Shown here: piece by piece, positions 52,612 to 60,918 of the stretch
How the letters are laid out: each line of letters opens with the position of its first letter
Numbering within the stretch: the first letter of the stretch is position 1
NCBI RefSeq assembly: GCF_900176565.1
Contig: NZ_FXEH01000005.1
Span: 521,384 to 585,383 of the forward strand
DNA from: Thalassobacillus devorans
GTDB lineage: Bacteria > Bacillota > Bacilli > Bacillales > Halobacillaceae
DNA: 64,000 bases
Direction of reading: 5' to 3'
Position numbers and translations under genes: made by a program
The notes under the pieces: generated by a model
Database searches by the model: none
Seen by the model: the letters and a program-made list of their open reading frames with translations, nothing else
What the model was told of the DNA's origin: nothing

Positions 52612-54075
52612 TTAGCTAGCTTTTTCATGAGTGTCAGCACTACCTGACAATCGATTATAAAAGCTTATCATTTTAGCTGATGGCTTCGTCAACTTACTTA
52701 CGATCACAATTGTAAGTAAGGAGAGTATTAAAGTAGGAATCATAGGATCGATGGTGTCTGTCAATAGTCCGACAATCTGTAAGGTTCTCCAGCCTATAGC
52801 AATGATCCCACCAGTAATCAATCCTGCCCATGCACCCTCTTTTGTCATATTTTTATAGTACATGCTCATCAAAATTACGACCCCACCAGTGCTCCCAGCA
52901 ACAAAATAAGCTATATTCATCATTTCCATAATATAGGCTGGTCTCCAAATACCTATTGGAACTGCCAAGGCACCTATTATGATGATTAACAGTTTCGTGA
53001 TCATCAACACCTTATTATCAGAAACATCTTTTTTGAATGTTTTTTGATAGATATCTCTACCTAAGCTTGTAGCTCCTGCTAAGAGCCAGGAATTAGCTGA
53101 GGACAATATAGAAGCAAAAACACCTGCCATAGCGATGCCAATGATCAGCGGGGGAGTAAATTCATACATGTAGGTGATCCATATTAATTCTGAATCTGCG
53201 ACGGAAGGATACAAAAGTTTTGCAGAAGCAGCAGAGAAGAAGACAATGGAATAAACAGGTACATAGATTAAAGAAATACCAATACCAGACTTAATAATTT
53301 CCCTTTCATTTTTAGCAGCGTAAAATCGAGTCAAGAAGCCTGGATTTCCTAGATATCCGAAGCACCATATAAAAAACCAGGAAAATGCCATTATAGCTGT
53401 CGTAGTTCCGGAGGAAGTGAAATATTCAGGCTGAGTAGCACTTACGGTAGAAGCTACTTCAGTCCAACCACCTGCAGAGTTAAGGATCAAGGGGAGAGCA
53501 ATAAGTAAAGCTAAAGTTAAAACAATCATTGCCAGAAGGTCGCTGTTCATTACTACCACCATACCACCAAATACTGTGAATACGATAACCAGTACGGATG
53601 TCATTATTGAACTTGTAGCGTAATCCCATCCGAACATCTGAGAGAACAATAGACCACCTTGTACATATAATGTCCCTAATAAAATAATCATCCATAAAGA
53701 GACGATGATAGAGAATGTCGGTCGAAGTGCAGGACTGTCAAACCGCTCTGCAAGATAATCAGAAATGGTTATTTTTCCAAACCTTCTAAGTCGTGGACCA
53801 ACAAAGAAACACAATATAAAATAGCTCCATGCTATACCAGCATTAATCCAAAATATCGGCATACCTAAGTCATAGTAGAAGGCGACCATACCAAAAAACG
53901 CGGATCCACTAATTCCAGATGCTAATAAAGAACCAACAATTAAATACCATTTACTTCCCCTGGATGCTACAAAAAAGGAACTTAAATCTTTTGATTTCAG
54001 GTGTGATATTACAGCAATGAAGCCCATGACAACCATGACAAGAGAAAATCCAATAATAATTAAGAAATTATCCAT
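52612..54075 (-). CDS. Sodium:solute symporter (SSS) of the 5-oxoprolinase operon
   Basis: A 487-residue symporter with about 13 hydrophobic segments: GSLLASGISGSAFFGMVAFYY, the central GIAMAGVFASILSSANSWLLAGATSLGRDIY and the tail segment LILSLLTIVIVSKLT. It lies 24 bases after a tiny membrane-protein gene and the pxp genes. By context it should import the 5-oxoprolinase substrate (5-oxoproline or an analogous lactam); the family also carries amino and carboxylic acids. It has an AGAGGTG ribosome site. Confidence 0.88.
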   Translation of the reverse strand: MDNFLIIIGFSLVMVVMGFIAVISHLKSKDLSSFFVASRGSKWYLIVGSLLASGISGSAFFGMVAFYYDLGMPIFWINAGIAWSYFILCFFVGPRLRRFGKITISDYLAERFDSPALRPTFSIIVSLWMIILLGTLYVQGGLLFSQMFGWDYATSSIMTSVLVIVFTVFGGMVVVMNSDLLAMIVLTLALLIALPLILNSAGGWTEVASTVSATQPEYFTSSGTTTAIMAFSWFFIWCFGYLGNPGFLTRFYAAKNEREIIKSGIGISLIYVPVYSIVFFSAASAKLLYPSVADSELIWITYMYEFTPPLIIGIAMAGVFASILSSANSWLLAGATSLGRDIYQKTFKKDVSDNKVLMITKLLIIIIGALAVPIGIWRPAYIMEMMNIAYFVAGSTGGVVILMSMYYKNMTKEGAWAGLITGGIIAIGWRTLQIVGLLTDTIDPMIPTLILSLLTIVIVSKLTKPSAKMISFYNRLSGSADTHEKAS

Positions 54076-54099
54076 ACTGCACCTCTTTCAGGTTGATAA

Positions 54100-54249
54100 T
54101 TATTCACTTTTCCTGTTTTTTTCTTCAATTAAAGAGTTTTCCCACGGAAATCGTTCATGCTTTAACCAGTAGGTACCTAAAGTTACAGATAAAAAGGTTG
54201 GTAAAAATAACATCAGTAGAAGCAGCCAAGTATCAGCCAACCATCCCAT
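54100..54249 (-). CDS. Small membrane protein, putative symporter accessory protein (49 aa)
   Basis: A 49-residue frame with an ideal ribosome site (GGAGG, eight bases before the ATG). It reads MGWLADTWLLLLMLFLPTFL, one hydrophobic helix, then a charged tail ending RKSE. It fits exactly between pxpA (11 bases) and the symporter (24 bases). A second, different small frame sits in the same position before the symporter at 56993-58579. NCBI names such neighbours 'symporter small accessory protein', by recollection. Its function, probably assembly or stability of the symporter, is inferred. Confidence 0.75.
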   Translation of the reverse strand: MGWLADTWLLLLMLFLPTFLSVTLGTYWLKHERFPWENSLIEEKNRKSE

Positions 54250-54260
54250 ACAAACACCTC

Positions 54261-55028
54261 CTAACCTACTTTAAATGGTTTGATATTAATATCTCTGCTT
54301 TCAAGCTTGTGCTTTATCCTTTTTATCATTTCTAAAGCAGTGGGCGTATCTCCATGCACACATATACTCTCCCCTTCTACCTGTATTTCATCTCCAGTGA
54401 TTGTGGTGACCTTACCTTCTGTGACCATCTTAAGTACTCTATCAGCTACTTTATCAGGATCATGAATAACAGCATCTTTATTCTTTCTTGAAACCAAAGA
54501 AATGTCATTATTGTATTCTCTATCGGCAAAAATCTCTAAAACAAAAGGCAAACCCTTAGCTTCTGCAACCTTGTGTAATTGTGAGTTGGGTTTGACCATT
54601 AAGGGTAAATCCTCATTTATTTCTAGAATGGCATCTACAATGTTTGTTGCCATTTCCTCATCGGTATCTGCCATATTGTTCATATTGCCATGTGGTTTCA
54701 CATGACGAAGGGATACCTCATGTTTTTCACAAAAAGCATTTATTGCCCCGATCTGATAGATAATCACATTCATTAAATCCATTCTTTCCACATCAATATT
54801 ACGACGTCCAAAACCAATTAAATCTTGAAAGCCAGGATGGGCACCGACCCCAACTCCGTATTTCTTTGCCATAGCCACAGTATGATCCATAATATTAGGG
54901 TCTCCACCATGAAATCCACAGGCAATATTCACGGAAGAAATCAATGGGATGACTTCATCATCATATCCAAGTTTATAAACACCGAAGCTTTCCCCCATAT
55001 CACAATTCAAATCAATCGTTTTACTCAT
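54261..55028 (-). CDS. pxpA: 5-oxoprolinase subunit A (LamB/YcsF family)
   Basis: A 255-residue LamB/YcsF protein with TIDLNCDMGESFG, VNIACGFHGGDP, GVGAHPGFQDLIGFGRR, RHVKPHGNMNN and CVHGDTPTALEM. PxpA works with PxpB and PxpC to hydrolyse 5-oxoproline to glutamate using ATP. The ATG at 55028 lies eight bases after AGGAG; a GTG at 55034 is closer and less likely. The order here, pxpB-pxpC-pxpA-small protein-symporter, is a compact operon. Confidence 0.93.
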   Translation of the reverse strand: MSKTIDLNCDMGESFGVYKLGYDDEVIPLISSVNIACGFHGGDPNIMDHTVAMAKKYGVGVGAHPGFQDLIGFGRRNIDVERMDLMNVIIYQIGAINAFCEKHEVSLRHVKPHGNMNNMADTDEEMATNIVDAILEINEDLPLMVKPNSQLHKVAEAKGLPFVLEIFADREYNNDISLVSRKNKDAVIHDPDKVADRVLKMVTEGKVTTITGDEIQVEGESICVHGDTPTALEMIKRIKHKLESRDINIKPFKVG

Positions 55029-55043
55029 TTTCACCGCTCCTGT

Positions 55044-55994
55044 TCATCTGTAAGAGTATGTTTTCATAATCGATAAATCTTTTTCTTTCTCCCTCAACAA
55101 TTCATGAGCTTCTTCAACTGTGGTTTGTTCAAAGGTTATACTATCTCCAGGTTTGACTTGGGCGAGTTTTGGTAAGTCGGTTGTTATGACACCTCCGATC
55201 TTTGTATATCCACCTATGCTTTGCCTACCGACTAGAAAAACGATGGGCTGTCTATTTTTAGGCACTTGAATGGCACCGAAAAAGATACCTTCTGAAATAA
55301 TGTCAGCTCCTGCTATATGCTCAATTTCCGGACCTTCTAACCTACAACCCATTCGGTTTACGTCCTTTGTTGCTTTATAAGTAGAAGTTAAAAATGTTTG
55401 AATAGCTTCTTCCTTGAAAGCATTTTCCTGAGGGCCAAGCACAACTCTTAGATGAAAAGTGTTCGTATATTCAGGAATCAAATGATCTGGTAATCGGCGT
55501 CTGATTCCTTTGAAGTCTTGAATCGGCTGTTCATTTGAAGGAATAATATCATCTTTTTTTAATACTCTTCCTTCCATACCACCTATGCCTCCAACCGTAT
55601 CAGTAGATTTACTGCCAAGTACTTTTGGGACGGAAACGCCTCCTCCCGCTATGCTTAAGTACGCTCTGCATCCAGACTTACACCCATTGAATTGAAGGAT
55701 ATCTCCCTCTTTAACCGTTAGTGAGCTCCACAATGGGGCTAAAACTCCATTGATAGTGAAATTAAGATCCCCTCCTGTAACGGCTATAATCGCTTCTTTT
55801 ATAGCTTTCATTTTTAAACCCATAAGCGTTATTTCCAAAACCGCTGAAGATTCAGGGTTTCCTACAAGAATATTGGCTATCCGATGGGAATATTGATCCG
55901 CTGATCCTGCCACGGCAAGTCCATATTTTTGGTATCCCGTCCTACCTAAATCTTGTATGGTTGTAAAAACTCCTGGATTAATTATCTCAAAAAT
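55044..55994 (-). CDS. pxpC: 5-oxoprolinase subunit C (KipA/biotin-dependent carboxylase-like), ATT start
   Basis: The conserved N-terminus of the family (NPGVFTTIQDLGRTGYQKYGL) is present in frame upstream of the first standard start codon, GTG at 55913. From the in-frame stop upstream to that GTG there is no ATG, GTG or TTG. ATT at 55994 lies six bases after GGGGGAG and gives IFEIINPGVFTTIQ, matching the normal family start. The 316-residue protein continues ILVGNPESSAVLEITLMG, GCRAYLSIAGGG and FLVGRQSIGGYTKIGGVITTDL. With PxpA and PxpB it should open the 5-oxoproline ring. The ATT start is unusual and may limit synthesis, or a sequencing error could hide a normal start. Confidence 0.85.
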   Translation of the reverse strand: MFEIINPGVFTTIQDLGRTGYQKYGLAVAGSADQYSHRIANILVGNPESSAVLEITLMGLKMKAIKEAIIAVTGGDLNFTINGVLAPLWSSLTVKEGDILQFNGCKSGCRAYLSIAGGGVSVPKVLGSKSTDTVGGIGGMEGRVLKKDDIIPSNEQPIQDFKGIRRRLPDHLIPEYTNTFHLRVVLGPQENAFKEEAIQTFLTSTYKATKDVNRMGCRLEGPEIEHIAGADIISEGIFFGAIQVPKNRQPIVFLVGRQSIGGYTKIGGVITTDLPKLAQVKPGDSITFEQTTVEEAHELLREKEKDLSIMKTYSYR

Positions 55995-56010
55995 ATCAGT
56001 CTCCCCCTTT

Positions 56011-56766
56011 CTAAGAAGTAGCCTCTATATTTTTGTTCTTATTATGCTTGATATTTGGGGTGTAATTTTGCGAAGCAACTTGTTCTTTGATATGTTCAAA
56101 TTCATCCAATGCCACCTGTTTAAATGTGACATGATCACCGGGATGGAGCAAAAAGGGGTCTTCTGCTTCAGCATTGTATAATTTTACAGGGGTTCGTCCG
56201 ACTAGTCTCCATCCACCTGGACTTTCCACAGGATAAATCCCTGTTTGATTGTTTGCTATACCTACACTGCCTGGAGGTATTGAAATGCGTGGTTTTTCTA
56301 ATCGCGGGGTTGCTATTTTTGAGGACATTCCACCTAAAAAAGGATAGCCAGGGGTGAAGCCTAAAAAATAAACTAAATATCGGGATTCTGAGTGAATGGA
56401 GATGACTTCTTCGGTTGATAGGTTATTATGGGAGGCGACACTTATTAAGTCTGGCCCATACTCCCCTCCATAAAGGACAGGGATTTCAATTTCTCTCCCT
56501 TCATCACGGCTCAGTTTATCTGTTATTACATCTATATTTTTTAGTTTATCGATTGCTTGGGAATAAGAGATTTGGAGGGGATTATATTGTACGAGTAGCG
56601 AGCGATACCCAATAATCACTTCACCAAAAACATCCTGCTCATTTTGCTCAATAAAATCAGCTAAACTAATAAGACGCCTATTAGTGCTTTCATTAATTTC
56701 TACTTCTAATTCCATCAAAATGGATGAGTCACCAGCAGGTTTATAACTAAATTTCAATATAACCAT
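56011..56766 (-). CDS. pxpB: 5-oxoprolinase subunit B (KipI family)
   Basis: A 251-residue KipI/allophanate-hydrolase subunit 1-type protein. It shows YRSLLVQYNP, IEIPVLYGGEYGPDL, and the signature LGFTPGYPFLGGMSSKIATPRLEKPRISIPPGSVGIANNQTGIYP split over residues 145-190, then SPGGWRLVGRTPVKLY. The start is not certain: ATG 56766 touches the AAGGG site, and a TTG three codons later (56757) may be better spaced. The stop is followed after 16 bases by the unusual pxpC start. In B. subtilis the homologue KipI also inhibits the sporulation kinase KinA. Confidence 0.9.
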   Translation of the reverse strand: MVILKFSYKPAGDSSILMELEVEINESTNRRLISLADFIEQNEQDVFGEVIIGYRSLLVQYNPLQISYSQAIDKLKNIDVITDKLSRDEGREIEIPVLYGGEYGPDLISVASHNNLSTEEVISIHSESRYLVYFLGFTPGYPFLGGMSSKIATPRLEKPRISIPPGSVGIANNQTGIYPVESPGGWRLVGRTPVKLYNAEAEDPFLLHPGDHVTFKQVALDEFEHIKEQVASQNYTPNIKHNKNKNIEATS

Positions 56767-56950
56767 CCCTTAATTAGAATTTCTTGGTGTTTCACTATGT
56801 GAAATAACGTTTTATTTTTCATTTAAAACAATGATAACGGTTAATTATTAAAAAATCAATATATTTTTCAGAATTTTGTAATATTATCGACTATTCAGTC
56901 GATTTGTGTGAAGTTTAATATTTAAACAACCAAAAATCCAATCCACACTT

Positions 56951-56981
56951 AAAAGCTGCCCTTTTTGCCAGGACAGCTTTT
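56951..56981. terminator. Terminator after the second symporter gene
   Basis: AAAAGCTG/CAGCTTTT with inner CC/GG pairs forms the stem around a TTTTTGCCA-type loop. It separates the flavoenzyme-symporter operon from the pxp operon. Confidence 0.78.
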
Positions 56982-56992
56982 ACATGTATTTT

Positions 56993-58579
56993 TTACATAT
57001 ATAGCGGAATATAATAAAAGACTAATGTAAGGAAAATAAGGGTCGTACCACTGACAACTAATATATTTGGGTATTTATTTGTAGTCGACATATCACCTCT
57101 GCCCATAAATTCCTTTGGAGGCTGCAACAGTTTTTCCCTGAATATCTTTTCCTCATTTGTAATCGTCCCTAATTTAGAACCGATGATTAAGGAAATTATA
57201 GATAAAACCCCACCTAGTATGGCTGAATTTAAATAAACCGGTAAAATAACTCCTGCTTTACTTAATAGTTCTCCAATAATAACACCAACAAATCCCATTA
57301 TAATTGCCCAAAAAGCACCTTCTTTATTTACATGTTTGGAATAAATACTTGAAAATGCAACCGGTCCCCATGAAGCAGCAAATAAAGTGGCTGCAAAGTA
57401 CCCTATCCACATGATTGCGGGTGGCTGCCATAGAGCTATACCAAATATGAAAATACTTACTACGAGCATAGATATTCTACTTGACCTTAAAGCGGTTGAA
57501 TCTTTTCTGTCTTTAAAAATCAAGTCATGGGCGACACTATTCCCTATTAATTGAAGGAATGTAGAGCAAGAAGAGAGAGCAGCAGCCATTATACCTGTTA
57601 ATGCTAGGATTCCTAGCGAGGTAGGCAATATATTTATAGCTGACCATACAAAGACTTTTTCTGATGGTGAGATTCCTGGGTTTATAGTCGCTACTGCAGA
57701 AATACCGATTTGCAAGAAGAAATAAATGAACATTAAAGCGATCATCGCTATAATACCAGACCGAATAGCTACATGCTCATTTTTGGCCATAAGATACCTG
57801 CTTGTTTGCCATGGACTTACTGAAACAACCGTTCCCCACACAAGCCCTAGAATAATTGCCCAAATAAGTGCTTCCGTAGGAGTTCCCATATAGGCTGTAT
57901 CTCCTGTCAGCCCATGCCAAGTCAAAACATCAGGTCTTGACTCGAGACCAGCCGTTTTTATAAGTGCGTCCGGCCATCCACCCGCTACATAAATTATGTA
58001 AGGTATAGATATAGCAGTCGCCACTACAAAAATAAAAAACATAATCGTGTCATTGAATAGAACACCTTTTGCTCCTGATAAGAAGGTAAAAGACGTATAG
58101 GCAATCCACATAATCACTAAAGCAACGGAGTAAGGTACGTCCAAAATAGACCCTAATAAAAGTGCCCCTCCCTGTGTAACAGCTATTAAATAAGCTGACA
58201 CACCAACGATAGTCGTAATCCCTGCCGCTCTGCGAACCTTATGAGAATTAAATCTTCTTCCAAAGAACTCCGGAATGGTAAGAGCTTCACTTCTTCTAAG
58301 ATACCTGCCAAATAAAAAGACACCGAGAACATAACCGCTTGCATTAAAAATCGTTAAGATAAGCAGTAAAATGGGATACCCATCATATGAAAAACCTACC
58401 TCTCCCATAAAGGAAACAGTGCTTAAAAAAGATGCAACAAGTGATCCTGTAATCATCAAAGTGGAAGCATTTCTTCCGGAGACATAATAATCAGCAACAT
58501 TAGATATGTTCCTGGAAAGAAATACACCGATAAGGATATAGATTAGAAACGAGGCTAAGACACCAATAGCATAAACCAT
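56993..58579 (-). CDS. Sodium:solute symporter (SSS) of the flavoenzyme operon
   Basis: A 528-residue symporter with about 13 hydrophobic segments: ADYYVSGRNASTLMITGSLVASFLS near the N-terminus and the conserved ALTGIMAAALSSCSTFLQLIGNSVAHDLI in the middle. Its ATG lies two bases after the stop of a 43-residue membrane protein, with the ribosome site inside that gene's end (AGGAGGAG). It is co-transcribed with the upstream Old-Yellow-Enzyme-type oxidoreductase, so it probably imports that enzyme's substrate. Confidence 0.88.
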   Translation of the reverse strand: MVYAIGVLASFLIYILIGVFLSRNISNVADYYVSGRNASTLMITGSLVASFLSTVSFMGEVGFSYDGYPILLLILTIFNASGYVLGVFLFGRYLRRSEALTIPEFFGRRFNSHKVRRAAGITTIVGVSAYLIAVTQGGALLLGSILDVPYSVALVIMWIAYTSFTFLSGAKGVLFNDTIMFFIFVVATAISIPYIIYVAGGWPDALIKTAGLESRPDVLTWHGLTGDTAYMGTPTEALIWAIILGLVWGTVVSVSPWQTSRYLMAKNEHVAIRSGIIAMIALMFIYFFLQIGISAVATINPGISPSEKVFVWSAINILPTSLGILALTGIMAAALSSCSTFLQLIGNSVAHDLIFKDRKDSTALRSSRISMLVVSIFIFGIALWQPPAIMWIGYFAATLFAASWGPVAFSSIYSKHVNKEGAFWAIIMGFVGVIIGELLSKAGVILPVYLNSAILGGVLSIISLIIGSKLGTITNEEKIFREKLLQPPKEFMGRGDMSTTNKYPNILVVSGTTLIFLTLVFYYIPLYM

Positions 58580-58581
58580 GT

Positions 58582-58713
58582 TTAAATAATCTCCTCCTCT
58601 TCATTGATTTTGGAAGAGTCTTTTGTCTGAGTGCGTCTCAACATCCATTTCACAAAGAACGCCATTAGCACAAGTGAACCACCATAAGATAATGTGAATA
58701 GAAATTCTCCCAT
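58582..58713 (-). CDS. Small membrane protein, putative symporter accessory protein (43 aa)
   Basis: Reads MGEFLFTLSYGGSLVLMAFF then VKWMLRRTQTKDSS and an acidic end EEEEII: one hydrophobic helix with a charged tail. AAGGAG stands seven bases before the ATG at 58713; an in-frame ATG at 58719 is too close to it. The stop TAA is two bases from the symporter start, and its last codons carry that gene's ribosome site, so the two are translationally coupled. It has no obvious sequence similarity to the 49-residue protein at 54100, only the same layout. Confidence 0.72.
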   Translation of the reverse strand: MGEFLFTLSYGGSLVLMAFFVKWMLRRTQTKDSSKINEEEEII

Positions 58714-58750
58714 ACTCATTCTCCTTCTTCTTTTATTTCATGTAGATGAA

Positions 58751-60706
58751 TTAAACTTTCATCCCTGTGTTGAAGCCCTCCCAAACCGCCTCATCCAATG
58801 ATCTTGGGCTGTACGCATCTCCTACACGGTGAACTTCTTTCAGCTGTCCTTTTAAACTTCTATACAGTTGCAGAGAATCAGTTGAATCATTCCCAATAGC
58901 CAGTACAACAGCCTCTGGGTGTCTTATTTCTTCCCTCCCACTAAACAGATGCTTTAATTTCAATCTATTACTCTCCATATCTACCAACTTAAATTGAGGG
59001 GTCTGTTTGACACCATACTTATCCAAATTTTCTAATGCTTTGTGCCGAATATACTGCTGTAATGATTCTCCAATCCCATAGGTTGCAGAAACCAACTCTG
59101 TGTTTTTTCCTTGACTTGCCAAGTATTCTGCTGCTTCTACTCCAGGCCAGTCTCCTTTCCAATCAATAACCAAAACAGATTCCTCCATAATTTCTTGACC
59201 CTTCAATACATCCCAGGCAGAGTACACGGTATATTCTAAATCTGTACTGAATGCCGGGACTGACGGTTTAGACCCTGTGGCTAAAATTAAAGCGTCTACC
59301 TCTTTATTTTTTACCTCATCCGCGTGAAAGCGCTTACCTAAATGGACAGGAATTTCCAGCCTTTTCACTTCATTAATTAAAAAATCATGCCAAGTCTCAA
59401 CTTGTTCTTTGTGAATCGCGCCTAACATCACCTTTAATTGACCGCCCAAATCTTTTTTGGCCTCGATAATTTCTACTTGATGTCCTCTTTTTTTTGCAAT
59501 GATAGCAGCTATTAAGCCAGCAGGACCTCCCCCTACCACAGTTACATTGCGGGAAACTTCGGCTGAATCAACTTCATCAAAGTATCGTTCTCGTCCTGTT
59601 CTAGGATTCACTGTACACCGGATTGGTAAATGTTCTTGATAACGGCCAATGCAGCCCTGGTTACATGCAATACAAGGAATCACTTGATCTTCTTTATCTT
59701 CAAGCGTTTTGTTGGGCATGTGGGGATCTGCAATCAATGCCCTCGTCATTCCCATCACATCACCTATTCCTTGCGCCAGCATATTCTCGGCAATAGCAGG
59801 TTGATATATTCTGGAGGTAATGATTAAAGGGAGAGGATTTATAATTTTTCGTACTTCATTTGTTCTGTGAAAAAGGTTATCTGCTGACTCAGTTTGAGGG
59901 GGTACAATAAATGAGCTGCCTTTGTGTGTAGCTGAGGATCCTATAACTAAACTCCAGTAATCCAGTAAACCAAGGTCATTTAAATGTCTGATTATTTTAA
60001 GTGACTCTTCTGTAGATGCACCAACGTCGTCCATCGATTCTAACGATATTCGCATTCCCAGTGTGAGATCACTCCCAACAGCAGATCTCACCCGCTTGAT
60101 CACTTCTCTGGCGAACCTCAATCGGTTTTCGAATGATCCTCCCCATTGATCCTTTCGAATGTTCATTTTTGGGCTCCAAAATTGTGCTAATAGATATGCA
60201 TGAGAACCTACCAACTCTACCCCATCTACCCCGGCTTCCTTACAATGAATAGCCGATTTTACGAAGCCTTCAATAATATCTTCAATCTCTTCTTCCTCGA
60301 GTTCTCTTGGAATAGTATGAAACCGTTCTGTAGGGATGGCTGAAGGTGCTACGGTAACTGTTTGATCATCACTCGGATAGGCCTCTCTTCCATTGTGCAT
60401 TAATTGTGCAAACAGCCGAGAACCGTACTTATGTACATTATCCGCAAGCTCCGAGTGGATTTTTATAATTTCAGGGTTGGATGCATCAATAGCGTGAGGG
60501 GTGTTAAGTCCTGTTTTATGAACACCATGAGCTTCCATAACTATTAATCCTACCCCGCCTTTAGCACGTTCCGTATGATAGGCGACAAAATCATCGGTTG
60601 GAAGATGCTCATCAACAAGCGTCGTTTGATGCCCACTCGTCATAATACGATTTTTAATCGTTAATTTTCCAATATCAAGTGAAGAATACAAATGAGGATA
60701 TTTCAT
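58751..60706 (-). CDS. Old-Yellow-Enzyme/Fe-S flavin oxidoreductase (dienoyl-CoA reductase / N-demethylase type)
   Basis: A 651-residue fusion: an FMN TIM-barrel of the OYE family (residues 1-335, e.g. HNGREAYPS, WSPKMNIRKDQWGGSFENRLRF), a 4Fe-4S site (Cys345, 348, 352 and 364 in PCIACNQGCIG and IRCTVNP), and a C-terminal FAD/NAD domain (VTVVGGGPAGL at 389-399). This is the architecture of 2,4-dienoyl-CoA reductase, trimethylamine dehydrogenase and N-methylproline/stachydrine demethylases. No other beta-oxidation gene is in its operon and a transporter is, so N-demethylation of an imported methylated amine is my preferred reading; it is not proven. Confidence 0.82.
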   Translation of the reverse strand: MKYPHLYSSLDIGKLTIKNRIMTSGHQTTLVDEHLPTDDFVAYHTERAKGGVGLIVMEAHGVHKTGLNTPHAIDASNPEIIKIHSELADNVHKYGSRLFAQLMHNGREAYPSDDQTVTVAPSAIPTERFHTIPRELEEEEIEDIIEGFVKSAIHCKEAGVDGVELVGSHAYLLAQFWSPKMNIRKDQWGGSFENRLRFAREVIKRVRSAVGSDLTLGMRISLESMDDVGASTEESLKIIRHLNDLGLLDYWSLVIGSSATHKGSSFIVPPQTESADNLFHRTNEVRKIINPLPLIITSRIYQPAIAENMLAQGIGDVMGMTRALIADPHMPNKTLEDKEDQVIPCIACNQGCIGRYQEHLPIRCTVNPRTGRERYFDEVDSAEVSRNVTVVGGGPAGLIAAIIAKKRGHQVEIIEAKKDLGGQLKVMLGAIHKEQVETWHDFLINEVKRLEIPVHLGKRFHADEVKNKEVDALILATGSKPSVPAFSTDLEYTVYSAWDVLKGQEIMEESVLVIDWKGDWPGVEAAEYLASQGKNTELVSATYGIGESLQQYIRHKALENLDKYGVKQTPQFKLVDMESNRLKLKHLFSGREEIRHPEAVVLAIGNDSTDSLQLYRSLKGQLKEVHRVGDAYSPRSLDEAVWEGFNTGMKV

Positions 60707-60728
60707 TTTTCCACCCTTTCAAGAAATT

Positions 60729-60762
60729 AATTAAGTATTAGTTAATTAACCTATACTTAATT
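60729..60762. promoter_or_regulatory. 34-bp near-perfect palindrome upstream of the flavoenzyme gene
   Basis: Two 17-base arms meet at 60745/60746 and match at 15 positions. The outer parts read AATTAAGTAT and ATACTTAATT; the centre is GTTAATTAAC. It lies 22 bases before the flavoenzyme start and about 155 bases before the divergent XRE-cupin gene, the likely binder. Confidence 0.7.
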
Positions 60763-60918
60763 TTATCTCATTATAATCTCAGGGAATTCTCCAGTCAACA
60801 CAATATACAGAATATTTTAAACATTGCAATTGTTATAAATGATAATTTTACTTGCATCCATATCCTGTTATATTAATGGATATAGACGTTGACGACACGA
60901 CATTAAGGAGTGGCAAAA

